Assembly: GCA_016209205.1 (NCBI GenBank)
Contig: JACQWQ010000010.1
Span: forward strand, 17,810-81,809
Source of the DNA: Chloroflexota bacterium
Lineage (GTDB): Bacteria > Chloroflexota > Anaerolineae > UBA4142 > SHND01
Direction: 5' to 3'
DNA length: 64,000 bases
Notes under the pieces: generated by a model
The model's database searches: none
Told to the model about the DNA's origin: nothing
What the model saw: the letters and a program-made list of their open reading frames with translations, nothing else
Part shown: one piece after another, positions 50,748 through 59,574 of the stretch
Layout: each line of letters starts with the position of its first letter
Position numbering within the stretch: the stretch's first letter is position 1
Made by a program: the position numbers and the translations under genes

Positions 50748-52804
50748 TTCAGAACCACGCTCTTGATTTCCTCCAACGCGCGCGTATTCTCCAACGCGCT
50801 AATATCGCCGGGGTCTTGGCCCAAATACACTGCCCGCGCGACGCGACGCATGATTTTGGCATTGCGCGTGCGCGGCAAATCATTCACAAAATAAATCGCC
50901 TTGGGCATCAACGCCTTGCCCAATTCGTCCACCAAGAGTTCCCTGAGTTCCCGTTCGATGTTCGCGTATCGCGTATCGCGGACCACATATCGCATATCGC
51001 CCACTCCCTCATTTCCCTCAGTTCCCTTGGATCCCTCTTTGCCCTCTTCGCCCTCTCTCCCCTCTTTTCCCTCGTATCCCGCTTTCAACATCACAAAACA
51101 AACCACCGCTTCGCCTTTAATTTCATCCGGCGCCCCAATCGCCGCGCTTTCTTGCACGGCAGGGTGCTTGCCTAAAGCCGATTCCACTTCGGCAGGACCG
51201 AGGCGCTTGCCTGCCACTTTGATGACATCGTCAGAACGACCGAGAATGTACCACAAACCATCGTCGTCCACCGCTGCCCAATCGCCGTGCACCCACACAT
51301 TCGGAAAACGCGCCCAGTACGCGTCAAGATACCGTTGTGGGTCTTTCCAAAAACCGCGCGTCATGCCAATCCACGGTTGGCGTATCACCAGTTCGCCGAC
51401 GCGCCCGCGTACGGAATTGCCTTTTTCGTCCACCACATCCGCGTCAATCCCCGGCAGCGGTCCGGCGAACGAACCCGGTTTTTGCGGCGTGAGAAAATTG
51501 CCCATCACGATGCCGCCCGAAATTTCGGTGCCTCCCGAATAATTGATGATCGGGCGTTTCCCCTCCCCTACCGTGTTGAACAGCCACAACCAGGAAGTTG
51601 GGTTCCACGGCTCGCCGGTCGAGCCAAACGCGCGCAGTGATTCGAGTGAATATTTTTTTACCGGCTCGTCTCCATATTTCATCAAGGCGCGCACGAACGT
51701 CGGCGAAACACCGAGCAGAGAAATGTTGTGCCGCTCGACCATTGCCCATACGCGATTCGGCGCGGGATAATCGGGCGCGCCGTCGTACAAAAACATCGTC
51801 GCACCGAGCAAGAGCGCGCCGTACACCTCCCAGGGACCCATCATCCAACCCATGTCCGTCATCCAAAACAACGTGTCGGTGGGCTTGACATCCAACCCGT
51901 GATACATGTCCTGCGCGCCCTTGATGGGGAAACCACAATGCGTGTGTACCGCGCCTTTCGGTTTGCCGGTCGTGCCGCTGGTGTAAATGAGCATCAACAA
52001 ATCTTCGGCGTCGGTTTTTTCTGTTTCTGCATTGCCCGTATCTCCAAGCGTGACAATTTCATCCCACCAGTGGTCGCGTCCGTGCTGCATCTCGATGCGA
52101 TTTTTTGCGCGCGGCAATACGATAACATGTTTGACGCTTGACGTTTGACGCACTGCCTCATCCGCCGTTTGCTTCATCGGCACAACCTGTCCGCGCCGAA
52201 ATGTGCCGTCGGCGGTGAACAATGCTTTCGCACCCGCGTCGTTCAATCGCACGGCTGCCGCGCCTGCGCCGTATCCGCTGAACAATGGCAAAAAGACCGC
52301 GCCGATTTTGGCAATCGCCAAAACCGCGACCACGATTTCGGGTGTCATCGGCATGAACACGCCAATCGCGTCGCCCTTTTTCAAACCGAGCGCGCGCAAG
52401 CCGTTGGCGATTCGACCGACTTCCCGATCCAGCTGTGCGTACGTCAACGTGCGCGTTGCGCCCTCTTCGCCTTCCCACTTGACCGCAATCTGATTTTCGC
52501 GCGGTGTGCCAATGTATTTATCGAGACAATTGTGCACGACATTCATTTTCCCGCCGACGCACCATTGGGGAAACTGAATGCCGCCCGACAAATCCACCAC
52601 CTGCGTGTAGGGTTCATAAAACTGCACGTCCAATTCGCGCAGCAGTGCGTCCCAAAACCACGCAATGTCCTTTACCGACGCGCGCATGAATTCGTCAAGC
52701 GATGCCAAGCCGTGTCGCGTGTAGGACTGGTACAAATTACTGTCTTCGATTTGCACGCGGGAAGGTCGCCAGGCGATCTCGCCGCCAAATTCAAATTCTG
52801 CCAT
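50729..52804 (-). CDS. Acyl-CoA synthetase (AMP-binding, AcsA-like)
   Basis: 691 residues of the acetyl/propionyl-CoA synthetase type: LLMLIYTSGTTGKPKGAVHTH (ATP loop), YSGGTEISGG, HGDWAAVDDDGLWYILGRSDDVIKVAGKRLGPAEVES, and the catalytic Lys near the end (PRTRNAKIMRR). It activates a short-chain acid to acyl-CoA via an acyl-AMP. There is a low-complexity insertion (GKEGREGEEGKEGSKGTEGNEGVGD plus MRYVVRDTRYA) between the adenylation core and the C-terminal subdomain, encoded by simple repeats also found between genes. The terminal few residues come from the adjacent terminator. Confidence 0.88.
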   Translation of the reverse strand: MAEFEFGGEIAWRPSRVQIEDSNLYQSYTRHGLASLDEFMRASVKDIAWFWDALLRELDVQFYEPYTQVVDLSGGIQFPQWCVGGKMNVVHNCLDKYIGTPRENQIAVKWEGEEGATRTLTYAQLDREVGRIANGLRALGLKKGDAIGVFMPMTPEIVVAVLAIAKIGAVFLPLFSGYGAGAAAVRLNDAGAKALFTADGTFRRGQVVPMKQTADEAVRQTSSVKHVIVLPRAKNRIEMQHGRDHWWDEIVTLGDTGNAETEKTDAEDLLMLIYTSGTTGKPKGAVHTHCGFPIKGAQDMYHGLDVKPTDTLFWMTDMGWMMGPWEVYGALLLGATMFLYDGAPDYPAPNRVWAMVERHNISLLGVSPTFVRALMKYGDEPVKKYSLESLRAFGSTGEPWNPTSWLWLFNTVGEGKRPIINYSGGTEISGGIVMGNFLTPQKPGSFAGPLPGIDADVVDEKGNSVRGRVGELVIRQPWIGMTRGFWKDPQRYLDAYWARFPNVWVHGDWAAVDDDGLWYILGRSDDVIKVAGKRLGPAEVESALGKHPAVQESAAIGAPDEIKGEAVVCFVMLKAGYEGKEGREGEEGKEGSKGTEGNEGVGDMRYVVRDTRYANIERELRELLVDELGKALMPKAIYFVNDLPRTRNAKIMRRVARAVYLGQDPGDISALENTRALEEIKSVVLKQKISR

Positions 52805-53316
52805 TGTGATGTCTCCTTGCCTCAGTACATCCCAATTTGGGATGCTGTCATTTCGAGATGGTCATCCCTTTTGGGATGTGTAACCACAGAAACTTTTCCA
52901 ACGCGAATCAACACCAATCTTCGCCAAACCATGTCCTGAACGAACGTGAAGGATACGGCTTGGCACGAATCCACGCGAAAATCTTGTTTTTTTAGATTCG
53001 TGGCGCGGAGTTCGCGCCAATTCGCGCAGACCTGTCCCGAAGGCTTGTCCCGAAGTATTGAGGGAAGTTTTGGCGATGAATGCGATGGGAATACATCGCC
53101 CATCGCAGCAATCCGCGAACATTCAGGCGTTCGCGGCAAAAACCTCGAAGGCCTAACCACCAATAAACTCAGAATCCGCTCTAAAAGGCAGCGGCAATGC
53201 ATCCGATGAAGCGGACGCAGTTCGTCCGATGCATCGGCGCGCATTGCAGACTGCCGTAAGGCGGCGCGCAGTCCAAGAGATTGGAGAGCGGTCCCCTATC
53301 ATTGGAGTCTTGCTGG
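52805..53316. other. Intergenic region with short hairpins
   Basis: No convincing gene; a 140-codon minus-strand frame has no family resemblance and poor composition. It holds CATCCCAATTTGGGATG (52827), the related CATCCCTTTTGGGATG (52864), an AATTCGCG/CGCGAATT-like pair near 53000, and GCATCCGATGA...TCCGATGCATCGG at ~53200. Confidence 0.5.
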
Positions 53317-53344
53317 TTGACGCCGCGCGAATTTCACATACAAT
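53317..53344 (+). promoter_or_regulatory. Promoter of the first M42 gene
   Basis: TTGACG (53317-53322), 16 bases, TACAAT (53339-53344). ATG 53356 follows with a ~5-nt leader. Confidence 0.6.
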
Positions 53345-53355
53345 CGTGCAACCGT

Positions 53356-54519
53356 ATGACCGCGTTAGCAGACCTCCTCACCCGATTTTCCCAAACCCAC
53401 GGCACGTCAGGGAATGAAGACGCCGTACGCGCGCTCGTCGTGCGCGAATTCCAAAAACTTGCCGATGACATCCAAATCACAACGCACGGCTCCGTAATCG
53501 GCATCCGGTATGCGACAACGCCGCCGCGGTCCAAATCTCGCCGCGCGGCTGCTTCGTCGGACGCGCCGCGCCTGCTCGTCGAAGCGCACATAGACGAAAT
53601 CGGACTGGTCGTAACGGGGATTCAGGACGGCTTCATTCGCTTTGACGAAATCGGTTATTGGGACCCGCGCGTGCTGCCTTCGCAAAATGTATTGGTGCAC
53701 GGGCGCAAAACTTTGCCCGGCGTCATTGGCGCGCGTCCGCCGCACGTTTTGTCGGCGTCCGAGCGCAAAGAGACCTTGCCGCTCCCAGAATTGTTTATTG
53801 ACGTAGGCATGTCAGATGTGCGCGTCCGCGCACTCGTGAACATTGGCGACTCGATCACCATGGACCGGCAGGTGACGCCGCTGCAAAATGATTTCTATTC
53901 CGGCAAGGCGTTCGACGACCGCGCCGCGCTCGTCGCGCTGCTGGAATTTCTGCGCCAATTGCAAAATACGCCGCACGCGTGGGATGTGTACGCCGTCGCG
54001 AATGTGAATGAAGAAGACAGCGCGTTGTATCTCGGCGCGCTCACGTCCGCGTTCCAAATTCGCCCGCACGTTGCGCTTTGCCTGGACGTGACGCACGCGT
54101 ATCAACCCGGGCTGGCGCAAGACGAACTCGCGCGGCTCGGGCAAGGTCCGTGCATTGCGCGCGGCGCGAATGTACATCCCTTCGTGTTTGAAAAATTGCG
54201 CCAAGCCGCGCTAAGCGAAGCGATCCCGCATCACATTAACGTGTACGGCGGCGACACCGAAACGAATGCGTGGATGATGCAGGTCGCGGGCGAAGGCATT
54301 CCCACCGGATTGGTAGAAATTCCGCTGCGCTATATGCACACGCCGGTCGAGACGCTGCATCTCGACGACGTGGCGCGTGCGGCAGAACTCGTGCGCGTGT
54401 TTGCGACAAGCTTGACGCGCGAAGATGCTCTCGCGCTGCACGGTGAAACGTTCGTATACGGGGCGCAGCAAACTAAAAATCAGAAACCCAAATTGCCAAT
54501 TCGGAAGAAACGCCGTTAA
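53356..54519 (+). CDS. M42 family aminopeptidase, paralogue 1
   Basis: 387 residues. The metal ligands and catalytic residues are present: VEAHIDEIGL (His), SGKAFDDRAAL (bridging Asp), ANVNEEDSAL (Glu-Glu: general base and metal ligand), CLDVTHAY (Asp), YMHTPVETLH (His). M42 enzymes form large dodecamers that degrade peptides from the N-terminus in the cytoplasm. The last ~17 residues (TKNQKPKLPIRKKRR) are unlike the family and run into the AT-rich restriction-modification cassette, so the native end may have been altered by it. Confidence 0.88.
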   Translation: MTALADLLTRFSQTHGTSGNEDAVRALVVREFQKLADDIQITTHGSVIGIRYATTPPRSKSRRAAASSDAPRLLVEAHIDEIGLVVTGIQDGFIRFDEIGYWDPRVLPSQNVLVHGRKTLPGVIGARPPHVLSASERKETLPLPELFIDVGMSDVRVRALVNIGDSITMDRQVTPLQNDFYSGKAFDDRAALVALLEFLRQLQNTPHAWDVYAVANVNEEDSALYLGALTSAFQIRPHVALCLDVTHAYQPGLAQDELARLGQGPCIARGANVHPFVFEKLRQAALSEAIPHHINVYGGDTETNAWMMQVAGEGIPTGLVEIPLRYMHTPVETLHLDDVARAAELVRVFATSLTREDALALHGETFVYGAQQTKNQKPKLPIRKKRR

Positions 54520-54553
54520 AATAGGTTCGCCCGTGATTCAAAGGGAGCAAAAG

Positions 54554-55933
54554 ATGGCTCAAAGTAAATCGAACAAAAAATTGCGTCAAGCACGTGAAAG
54601 GGCGCAAACGTATCATCAAGAGTATCCATTTCGAACGACTCTTGATTTGAACCGAATATCCATTGATAAGACTTGGACTTTTAGTGACCTGACTCAAAAG
54701 CAGACAAGATATATTTCGCATGGCTACTATACTTATCCCGCCAAATTTATTCCTCAACTAGCAAGGCGACTTATTTGCGAATTAACTGCAGAAAGCGACA
54801 CAGTTGTTGACCCGTTTATGGGAAGTGGGACAACAATTGTCGAGGCCATGATTTCGGGAAGAAAAGGAGTTGGGACAGATGTAAACCCTGTAGCACATTT
54901 GGTTGCTAAGGTTAAGAGCACACCTATCAATCCCGAACTGTTGAGGAAAGTTTATGGGCAATTGGTCGTGGACCTAGAACATTATCTGGCACAAAGACCG
55001 AACTTGTTTGCAAGATACCATCCGCCAATCATCCCTGAGAATGAGAGGATTGACTATTGGTTTCGACCAAGCGAGAAAGAGCGGCTGGGAATTATCTTTG
55101 GAAGAATTACGGTGATTGAGGAACCCGATTGTCGAGACTTTTTCCTAGTAGCTTTTTCGCAAAGTCTAAAGTCTAGCTCTATTTGGATGCAGAAAAGTAT
55201 AAAGCCGACGCGCGACAGGGCGAAGGTGCCTGTTGACCCTCTAGCGGCATTTTTACGCCAGTCACGTTTTATGCTCAAACAAAACGAGAAGTTTTGGAAT
55301 TTGGTACCACCTAGCGTTCGAAGCAATCTTGATGAATACCGGGTTGTAACTCAATCAGATGCACGCGTTTTGCCTGTAAGCACCGGTGACGCAAGTCTGG
55401 TTGTAACCAGTCCGCCCTATGTCACATCCTACGAGTATGCAGATCTTCATCAGTTGACCGCATTGTGGCTGGGTTACACAAATTCCGTAAATCAATTCAG
55501 ACATAGCTTTATCGGTTCTGCGTATTCAAATCGCTCGACCATTGATTTACGCAGCGACATTGCCAATGCAATTGTGGAGAATCTTGAAACGGAAAAGAAA
55601 CGGCGGGAAGTCAGAAATTATTTTGCTGACATGCTAGAGTGCTTTCGAGAAATGTATCGAGTCCTAAGAGTCGGCGGCAAGGCATGTATTGTGATTGGGA
55701 ATACGAAATTTGAAGGCGTCGAGATTGCAAACGCCCAAGTTTTTATAGAACAAATGATGAGTCTGGGATTCGTCGTCCATAAGATCATCAAAAGGGAAAT
55801 TCCCTCCAAAATTCTTCCACAGACTAGGGACCCTGAAAATGGACAGTTTACTTCATCTGCTAATGCAGAAAAAGTCCTCGCATATCCAGTAGAGTTTATC
55901 CTCATTATGGAGAAACAACATGGAATTCGATGA
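54554..55933 (+). CDS. Type II DNA methyltransferase (SPPY type, probably N4-cytosine)
   Basis: 459 residues from ATG 54554 with AAGGGAG upstream. DPFMGSGTTIVEAMISGRKGVGTDVNP is SAM-binding motif I and TSPPYVTSYEYADLHQL the catalytic motif IV. They appear in the order X, I, variable region, IV, so this belongs to the alpha-like class. SPPY motifs are usual for N4-cytosine enzymes. It overlaps the endonuclease gene by 14 bases. AT-rich compared with the M42 genes around it, as expected for a transferred RM unit. Confidence 0.85.
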   Translation: MAQSKSNKKLRQARERAQTYHQEYPFRTTLDLNRISIDKTWTFSDLTQKQTRYISHGYYTYPAKFIPQLARRLICELTAESDTVVDPFMGSGTTIVEAMISGRKGVGTDVNPVAHLVAKVKSTPINPELLRKVYGQLVVDLEHYLAQRPNLFARYHPPIIPENERIDYWFRPSEKERLGIIFGRITVIEEPDCRDFFLVAFSQSLKSSSIWMQKSIKPTRDRAKVPVDPLAAFLRQSRFMLKQNEKFWNLVPPSVRSNLDEYRVVTQSDARVLPVSTGDASLVVTSPPYVTSYEYADLHQLTALWLGYTNSVNQFRHSFIGSAYSNRSTIDLRSDIANAIVENLETEKKRREVRNYFADMLECFREMYRVLRVGGKACIVIGNTKFEGVEIANAQVFIEQMMSLGFVVHKIIKREIPSKILPQTRDPENGQFTSSANAEKVLAYPVEFILIMEKQHGIR

Positions 55934-56627
55934 AGTTAAAAGGATATATCACAAATCGAGAGAATCTCGGAGTGATTATCAATTCGTGGGAAAGTTATTC
56001 AACGATATCAAGCAAAAATATTTGGAAGAGGCGAGACGGTTAGGTAAAGACCCTAATCAGTCTTGGAATTCTTGGAGCGGACACAATCTGCAAAAGTTAA
56101 TTGCCTACATCATTGAGGAATACGCCGACAAGAACAAGCACCCAGTCGGAATCACGAGTGATGATGCACTTCGGCGCAAAAAACTCCCAGCGGACCTTGA
56201 ACAGGTCAAGCGCAACATACTCGTCTTATATGCGGAATTCGCAGTCGTTCCTGATGCTGACATTGTGCTCTACGATAAGAAATCACTAAAGGTCATCGCA
56301 ATTCTTTCTTGCAAGGCAAGCTTACGAGAGCGAATCGCGCAGGCAGCGTACTGGAAAATCAAGCTGCATTCGGCAGCAAACACGCGTGATATTCTGTGCT
56401 ATCTGGTATCAACGGACAACGACGGAGACTTTTTGGCAACGGGTGAAAACACATCGCGTGACCGTATCATCGTAGAATATGGAGAACTAGATGGAGCATA
56501 TATTCTGAGAGATATTCCACAGAGCGCGAAGATCAAGTTGTTTGATTCAATTTTCACTGACTTGATGAGATTCTGGACGAATGGTATAGCAAACAACATT
56601 AAGCTCCCAAGCAAGGAGATCAAATGA
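55920..56627 (+). CDS. Type II restriction endonuclease, BsaWI-like family
   Basis: 235 residues. VVPDADIVLYDKKSLKVIAILSCKASLRERIAQAAYWKIKLH has the PD...(E/S)xK catalytic core and the CKxSLRERxxQxAYW stretch seen in BsaWI-family enzymes, many of which cut sites with a CCGG centre. The recognition site is inferred from family only. It is encoded directly after, and overlapping, the methyltransferase, and overlaps a small third gene as ATGA. Confidence 0.75.
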   Translation: MEFDEVKRIYHKSRESRSDYQFVGKLFNDIKQKYLEEARRLGKDPNQSWNSWSGHNLQKLIAYIIEEYADKNKHPVGITSDDALRRKKLPADLEQVKRNILVLYAEFAVVPDADIVLYDKKSLKVIAILSCKASLRERIAQAAYWKIKLHSAANTRDILCYLVSTDNDGDFLATGENTSRDRIIVEYGELDGAYILRDIPQSAKIKLFDSIFTDLMRFWTNGIANNIKLPSKEIK

Positions 56628-56815
56628 ACAATTATCGAATCATTATCGAAATCATTACTCCTGTAATGTTTACAATGGATGTACCGTCACAAGAAAGCGC
56701 GAAAAATCTCATCGAGAAATTATGTGACTCGAACTCCGAGTACTACGATCAGTTTTGGCAATATTTGTACGATTGCATTCACATCAAGTCTATTGCGATC
56801 CCGGTGGACGACTAA
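56624..56815 (+). CDS. Small third ORF of the RM cassette
   Basis: 63 residues (MNNYRIIIEIITPVMFTMDVPSQESAKNLIEKLCDSNSEYYDQFWQYLYDCIHIKSIAIPVDD) starting on the endonuclease stop (ATGA). There is no helix-turn-helix, so not an obvious C-protein. Its acidic character might suit an inhibitor or an endonuclease partner, but no family was recognised. Same AT-rich composition as the two RM genes. Confidence 0.5.
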   Translation: MNNYRIIIEIITPVMFTMDVPSQESAKNLIEKLCDSNSEYYDQFWQYLYDCIHIKSIAIPVDD

Positions 56816-56830
56816 TTCGATTCAAGAGCT

Positions 56831-57871
56831 ATGTTTCTCGAAAAACTCTCGAATGCCCGCGGTGTCTCGGGCAATGAAACTGCCGTGCGCGCGTTGATTG
56901 CCGAACAGCTGGAAAAATACGTGGACGAATATCGCGTCGACGCGCTGGGCAATCTGATCGCGCTGAAACGCGCGGCAAAGCGGAATGCCGCGCGCCGCGC
57001 GCCGCTCAAAGTCTTGCTTGCCGCGCATACAGATGAAGTCGGTCTGTTGGTGACGCACATTGACCGCGAAGGATATCTGCAATTTGACAAGGTGGGCGGG
57101 ATTGACGACCGCGTGCTCGCGGGCAAGGCGGTGTTGATCGGCGCGGCGGGTGTGCCGGGCGTCATCGGGTTCAAACCAAGGCATCGCTCGTCCGAGGCGG
57201 AACGGAAAAAAGTTGTGCCCGCCGACGCGCTGCGGATTGACATTGGCGCGACCTCGCGCGAGGACGCGGCGCGCGTCGTCGCCCCCGGCGATTACGCGAC
57301 GTTTGCGACGCAATTTTCTACGTTCGGCGATCATTGCGTGCGCGGCAAAGCGTTGGATGATCGCGTGGGCTGCGCGTTGTTGTGCGCGCTCGTGCGCGAA
57401 AATTTTCCGTTCGATTTGTACGCCGCGTTCACGACGCAAGAAGAAATCGGTCTGCGCGGCGCGCGGGTGGCTGCCTTCACCGTCGCGCCGGATTGCGCGT
57501 TCGTGTTGGAAGCGACGGTCTGCGACGATTCCCCCAAGACGCGCGAACAGTCGCCGACGACGCGTTTGGGCGCGGGGCCCGCGTTGACGATTGCCGACCG
57601 CAGGTTGTTGGCAGACAAGCGCTTGAATCGTCTGTTGGAACAAACTGCGCAAGAACACAAACTGCCCTATCAATTCAAACAGCCGCTCGTCGGCGGCACG
57701 GACGCGGGAATTATCCATCGCGTTCGCGCAGGCGTACCCAGCGCGGTCATTTCGATTCCCGCGCGTTACATTCATTCGCCCGCCGCCGTGATTTCACTCG
57801 ACGATTACGCGAATGCGTTGAAACTCTTGCGCGCGGCGCTGCCGAAATTGGCGGAGGGACTGGAGACCTGA
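56831..57871 (+). CDS. M42 family aminopeptidase, paralogue 2
   Basis: 346 residues. AAHTDEVGL (His), GKALDDRVGCA (bridging Asp), TTQEEIGLRGA (Glu-Glu) and YIHSPAAVI (His) are all present; the second-metal ligand position is VLEAT, a glutamate where paralogue 1 has Asp. It appears intact and active. It begins 15 bases after the RM cassette and is followed by the third, defective paralogue. Confidence 0.9.
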   Translation: MFLEKLSNARGVSGNETAVRALIAEQLEKYVDEYRVDALGNLIALKRAAKRNAARRAPLKVLLAAHTDEVGLLVTHIDREGYLQFDKVGGIDDRVLAGKAVLIGAAGVPGVIGFKPRHRSSEAERKKVVPADALRIDIGATSREDAARVVAPGDYATFATQFSTFGDHCVRGKALDDRVGCALLCALVRENFPFDLYAAFTTQEEIGLRGARVAAFTVAPDCAFVLEATVCDDSPKTREQSPTTRLGAGPALTIADRRLLADKRLNRLLEQTAQEHKLPYQFKQPLVGGTDAGIIHRVRAGVPSAVISIPARYIHSPAAVISLDDYANALKLLRAALPKLAEGLET

Positions 57872-58006
57872 GAGGTTTTTGCCAAGCCGTAGTTTGGCGA
57901 AACGTACGTTACACGTATCGCGTGCGCGGCGTACAGCGCGAATGGTATGTATGACACGCACGCGCGATGTATGTCATCGCAAGAAACCCTGTCAGGTCTT
58001 TACACT

Positions 58007-59099
58007 ATGACTCGAAAAAATTCAACTCGCGTGCGTGAAGCGCCACATTTTCCCGCGTTCGATCTGGGCGCGCCCAATCCACCCCTGGCGGCGCAAACCG
58101 TGAATGGAACGCTTGCGCCGTTCCAAGCACTGGTCAAGCGCTTGTCCGAGGCGTACGGTCCTTCGGGTAATGAAGAAGCCGTGCGCGATTTGGTGCGCGC
58201 GGAAATTACAGGCGCGGTGGATCAGGTGCGCACGGACGGCTTTGGCAATTTGGTTGCGTTTCGCAAGGGCAGCGGAAATACTCGCAAAAAAATCATGCTC
58301 GCCGCGCATTTGGACGAGATTGGCGTGATGGTTACGTTTATAGACGCGTTTTGGAATGCTCGGCGCGGTGAAACCATTGACACTGCTCGGCGCACGCTGT
58401 CAATTTGCAAATGGCGCGGTCGGTGTTTTTGGACGCGAGACGCGCGGCGCGGCGCGCACAGAAATCGAAACAGAAAAACTGTTTATTGACGTGGGCGCGG
58501 CTTTGGCGGAAGACGCGCCGGTGCGCGTCGGCGATGCCGCGTGTTTGGTGGGCGCGTTCCAAGAAACAGGAAATTTTTGGAGCGGCAAAGCATTGGCGTC
58601 ACGCGCGGGCTGTGCGTTGTTGATCGAGACACTGCGTCGTCTAAAAAAATCGCCGCACGATGTGTATGGCGTGTTCACCGTGCAGCAACAAGTGGGCACG
58701 CGCGGCGCCGGCGCGGCGGCGTTCGCGATTCAACCCGATTACGCGTTCATTGTAGACGCCGCGCCCGCGAATGATTTACCCGGCGCGTCCACGTCAGAGA
58801 TTAGCTTGGGCAAGGGACCCGCGATCAAGTTTCAAGATGAAAACATGATTGCCAGTCCTGCCGCGCGTCAAGTCCTGATTCATGCCGCGCACGACGCGCA
58901 TGTGCCCTATCAAGCCCTGGTTTCCACGCGCGCCGGGGGCGATGGAACGATAGTACAAGCGACACGCGAAGGCATTCTCACCGGCGCGCTCGCGTTGCCC
59001 ACGCGTTATTTGCACACCCCATCCGAAATGCTTGACCCGCGCGATCTGGAGAACGCGCTGCACCTTTTGGGACAGCTGCTTGCCGCCAAAGTGCTTTGA
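58007..59099 (+). pseudogene. M42 paralogue 3: frameshifted and active-site-less
   Basis: Two frames make up one M42 gene. Frame 1 (ATG 58007 to about 58345) covers SEAYGPSGNEEAVRDLVRAE to AAHLDEIGVMVTFIDA. Frame 2 (from about 58356 to 59099) goes on with LGAVKPLTLLGARCQFANGAVGVFGRE to YLHTPSEMLD. The join lacks a few residues, so a small deletion not divisible by three is likely. In frame 2 the bridging-Asp motif DDRAG is ASRAG and the catalytic EE is QQ (TVQQQVGTRGA), so it could not be a peptidase even without the shift. First His, last His and the Asp of IVDAAP remain. Confidence 0.85.
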
Positions 59100-59118
59100 G
59101 TTCAGTACTATTCTCCCA

Positions 59119-59147
59119 TTGAGATTTCGAAGGGACACGCGTAAAAT
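59119..59147 (+). promoter_or_regulatory. Promoter of the orphan riboswitch RNA
   Basis: TTGAGA (59119-59124), 17 bases, TAAAAT (59142-59147). The predicted start is near 59154, about 35 bases before the aptamer. Confidence 0.65.
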
Positions 59148-59184
59148 GCAACCGTAAGTACGAATGCACCTTAATTAACACTCC

Positions 59185-59290
59185 GACAAAGGCAAACACA
59201 GTCAAAGCTGTGGACGCAAAACTGAGGGACCTAAAACGGAGAAGTGAATTTCACTTCAGTCATGGTAGCCCGGTTGCCAAAGAGTGCAGC
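59185..59290 (+). ncRNA. Cyclic di-GMP-I (GEMM-I) riboswitch aptamer
   Basis: It has the conserved GEMM-I elements in order: GGCAAAC, a hairpin CACAGU-CAAA-GCUGUG, GGACGCAAAACUGAGGGACC (the conserved GGACGCAAA), a variable stem-loop (GAAGUGAAUUUCACUUC) and GGUAGCCCGGUUGCCA, which closes with GGCAAAC. The tetraloop is CAAA instead of the usual GAAA. A terminator follows at 59336, but no plus-strand gene follows within 2.4 kb. Confidence 0.9.
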
Positions 59291-59335
59291 CAAGCAAACA
59301 GCGTTTGGCAAGTGGTTTGAAAAAGCAATCGTCAA

Positions 59336-59372
59336 ACCCGCTTTCTTTGGATGAGAAAGCGGGTGTTTTTTT
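59336..59372 (+). terminator. Terminator after the c-di-GMP aptamer
   Basis: ACCCGCTTTCT/AGAAAGCGGGT stem followed by seven Ts: probably the riboswitch expression platform. Confidence 0.88.
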
Positions 59373-59420
59373 CCCAATGTAAAGCAAATGGGTCTGCTCT
59401 TCCCCCCAGAGCAGCCCATC

Positions 59421-59466
59421 GCGGGTTATTGCGCGGCCGGGCGCAATAACCCGCTGCTTTTTTTTG
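59421..59466. terminator. Second terminator hairpin
   Basis: GCGGGTTATTGCGC/GCGCAATAACCCGC stem followed by a run of Ts. Another hairpin (TGGGTCTGCTCT/AGAGCAGCCCA, about 59389-59417) lies between the two terminators. No coding region between. Confidence 0.85.
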
Positions 59467-59574
59467 TACGCGCAAAATGATTTGCGTAGGGGCGCACCCT
59501 TGTGGTCGCCCGTATGGGAATCGCCCGCCGGGCAGGGCAAGCGTCGCCAAAATACGGCTTATCAGCCATTGCTC
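59467..59574. other. Intergenic region before the PEP-domain gene end
   Basis: Contains GTAGGGGCGCACCC and GTCGCCCGTATGGG, the kind of short GGGCG repeat words common in environmental genomes. No gene. Confidence 0.4.

Noticed and set aside
52822-53244. 140-codon minus-strand frame
   Set aside because: No family resemblance, composition like non-coding DNA, and it covers several hairpins.
54536-56825. GATTCAA repeated on both sides of the RM cassette as a target-site duplication
   Set aside because: Only 7 bases match and the surroundings differ; this is within chance.
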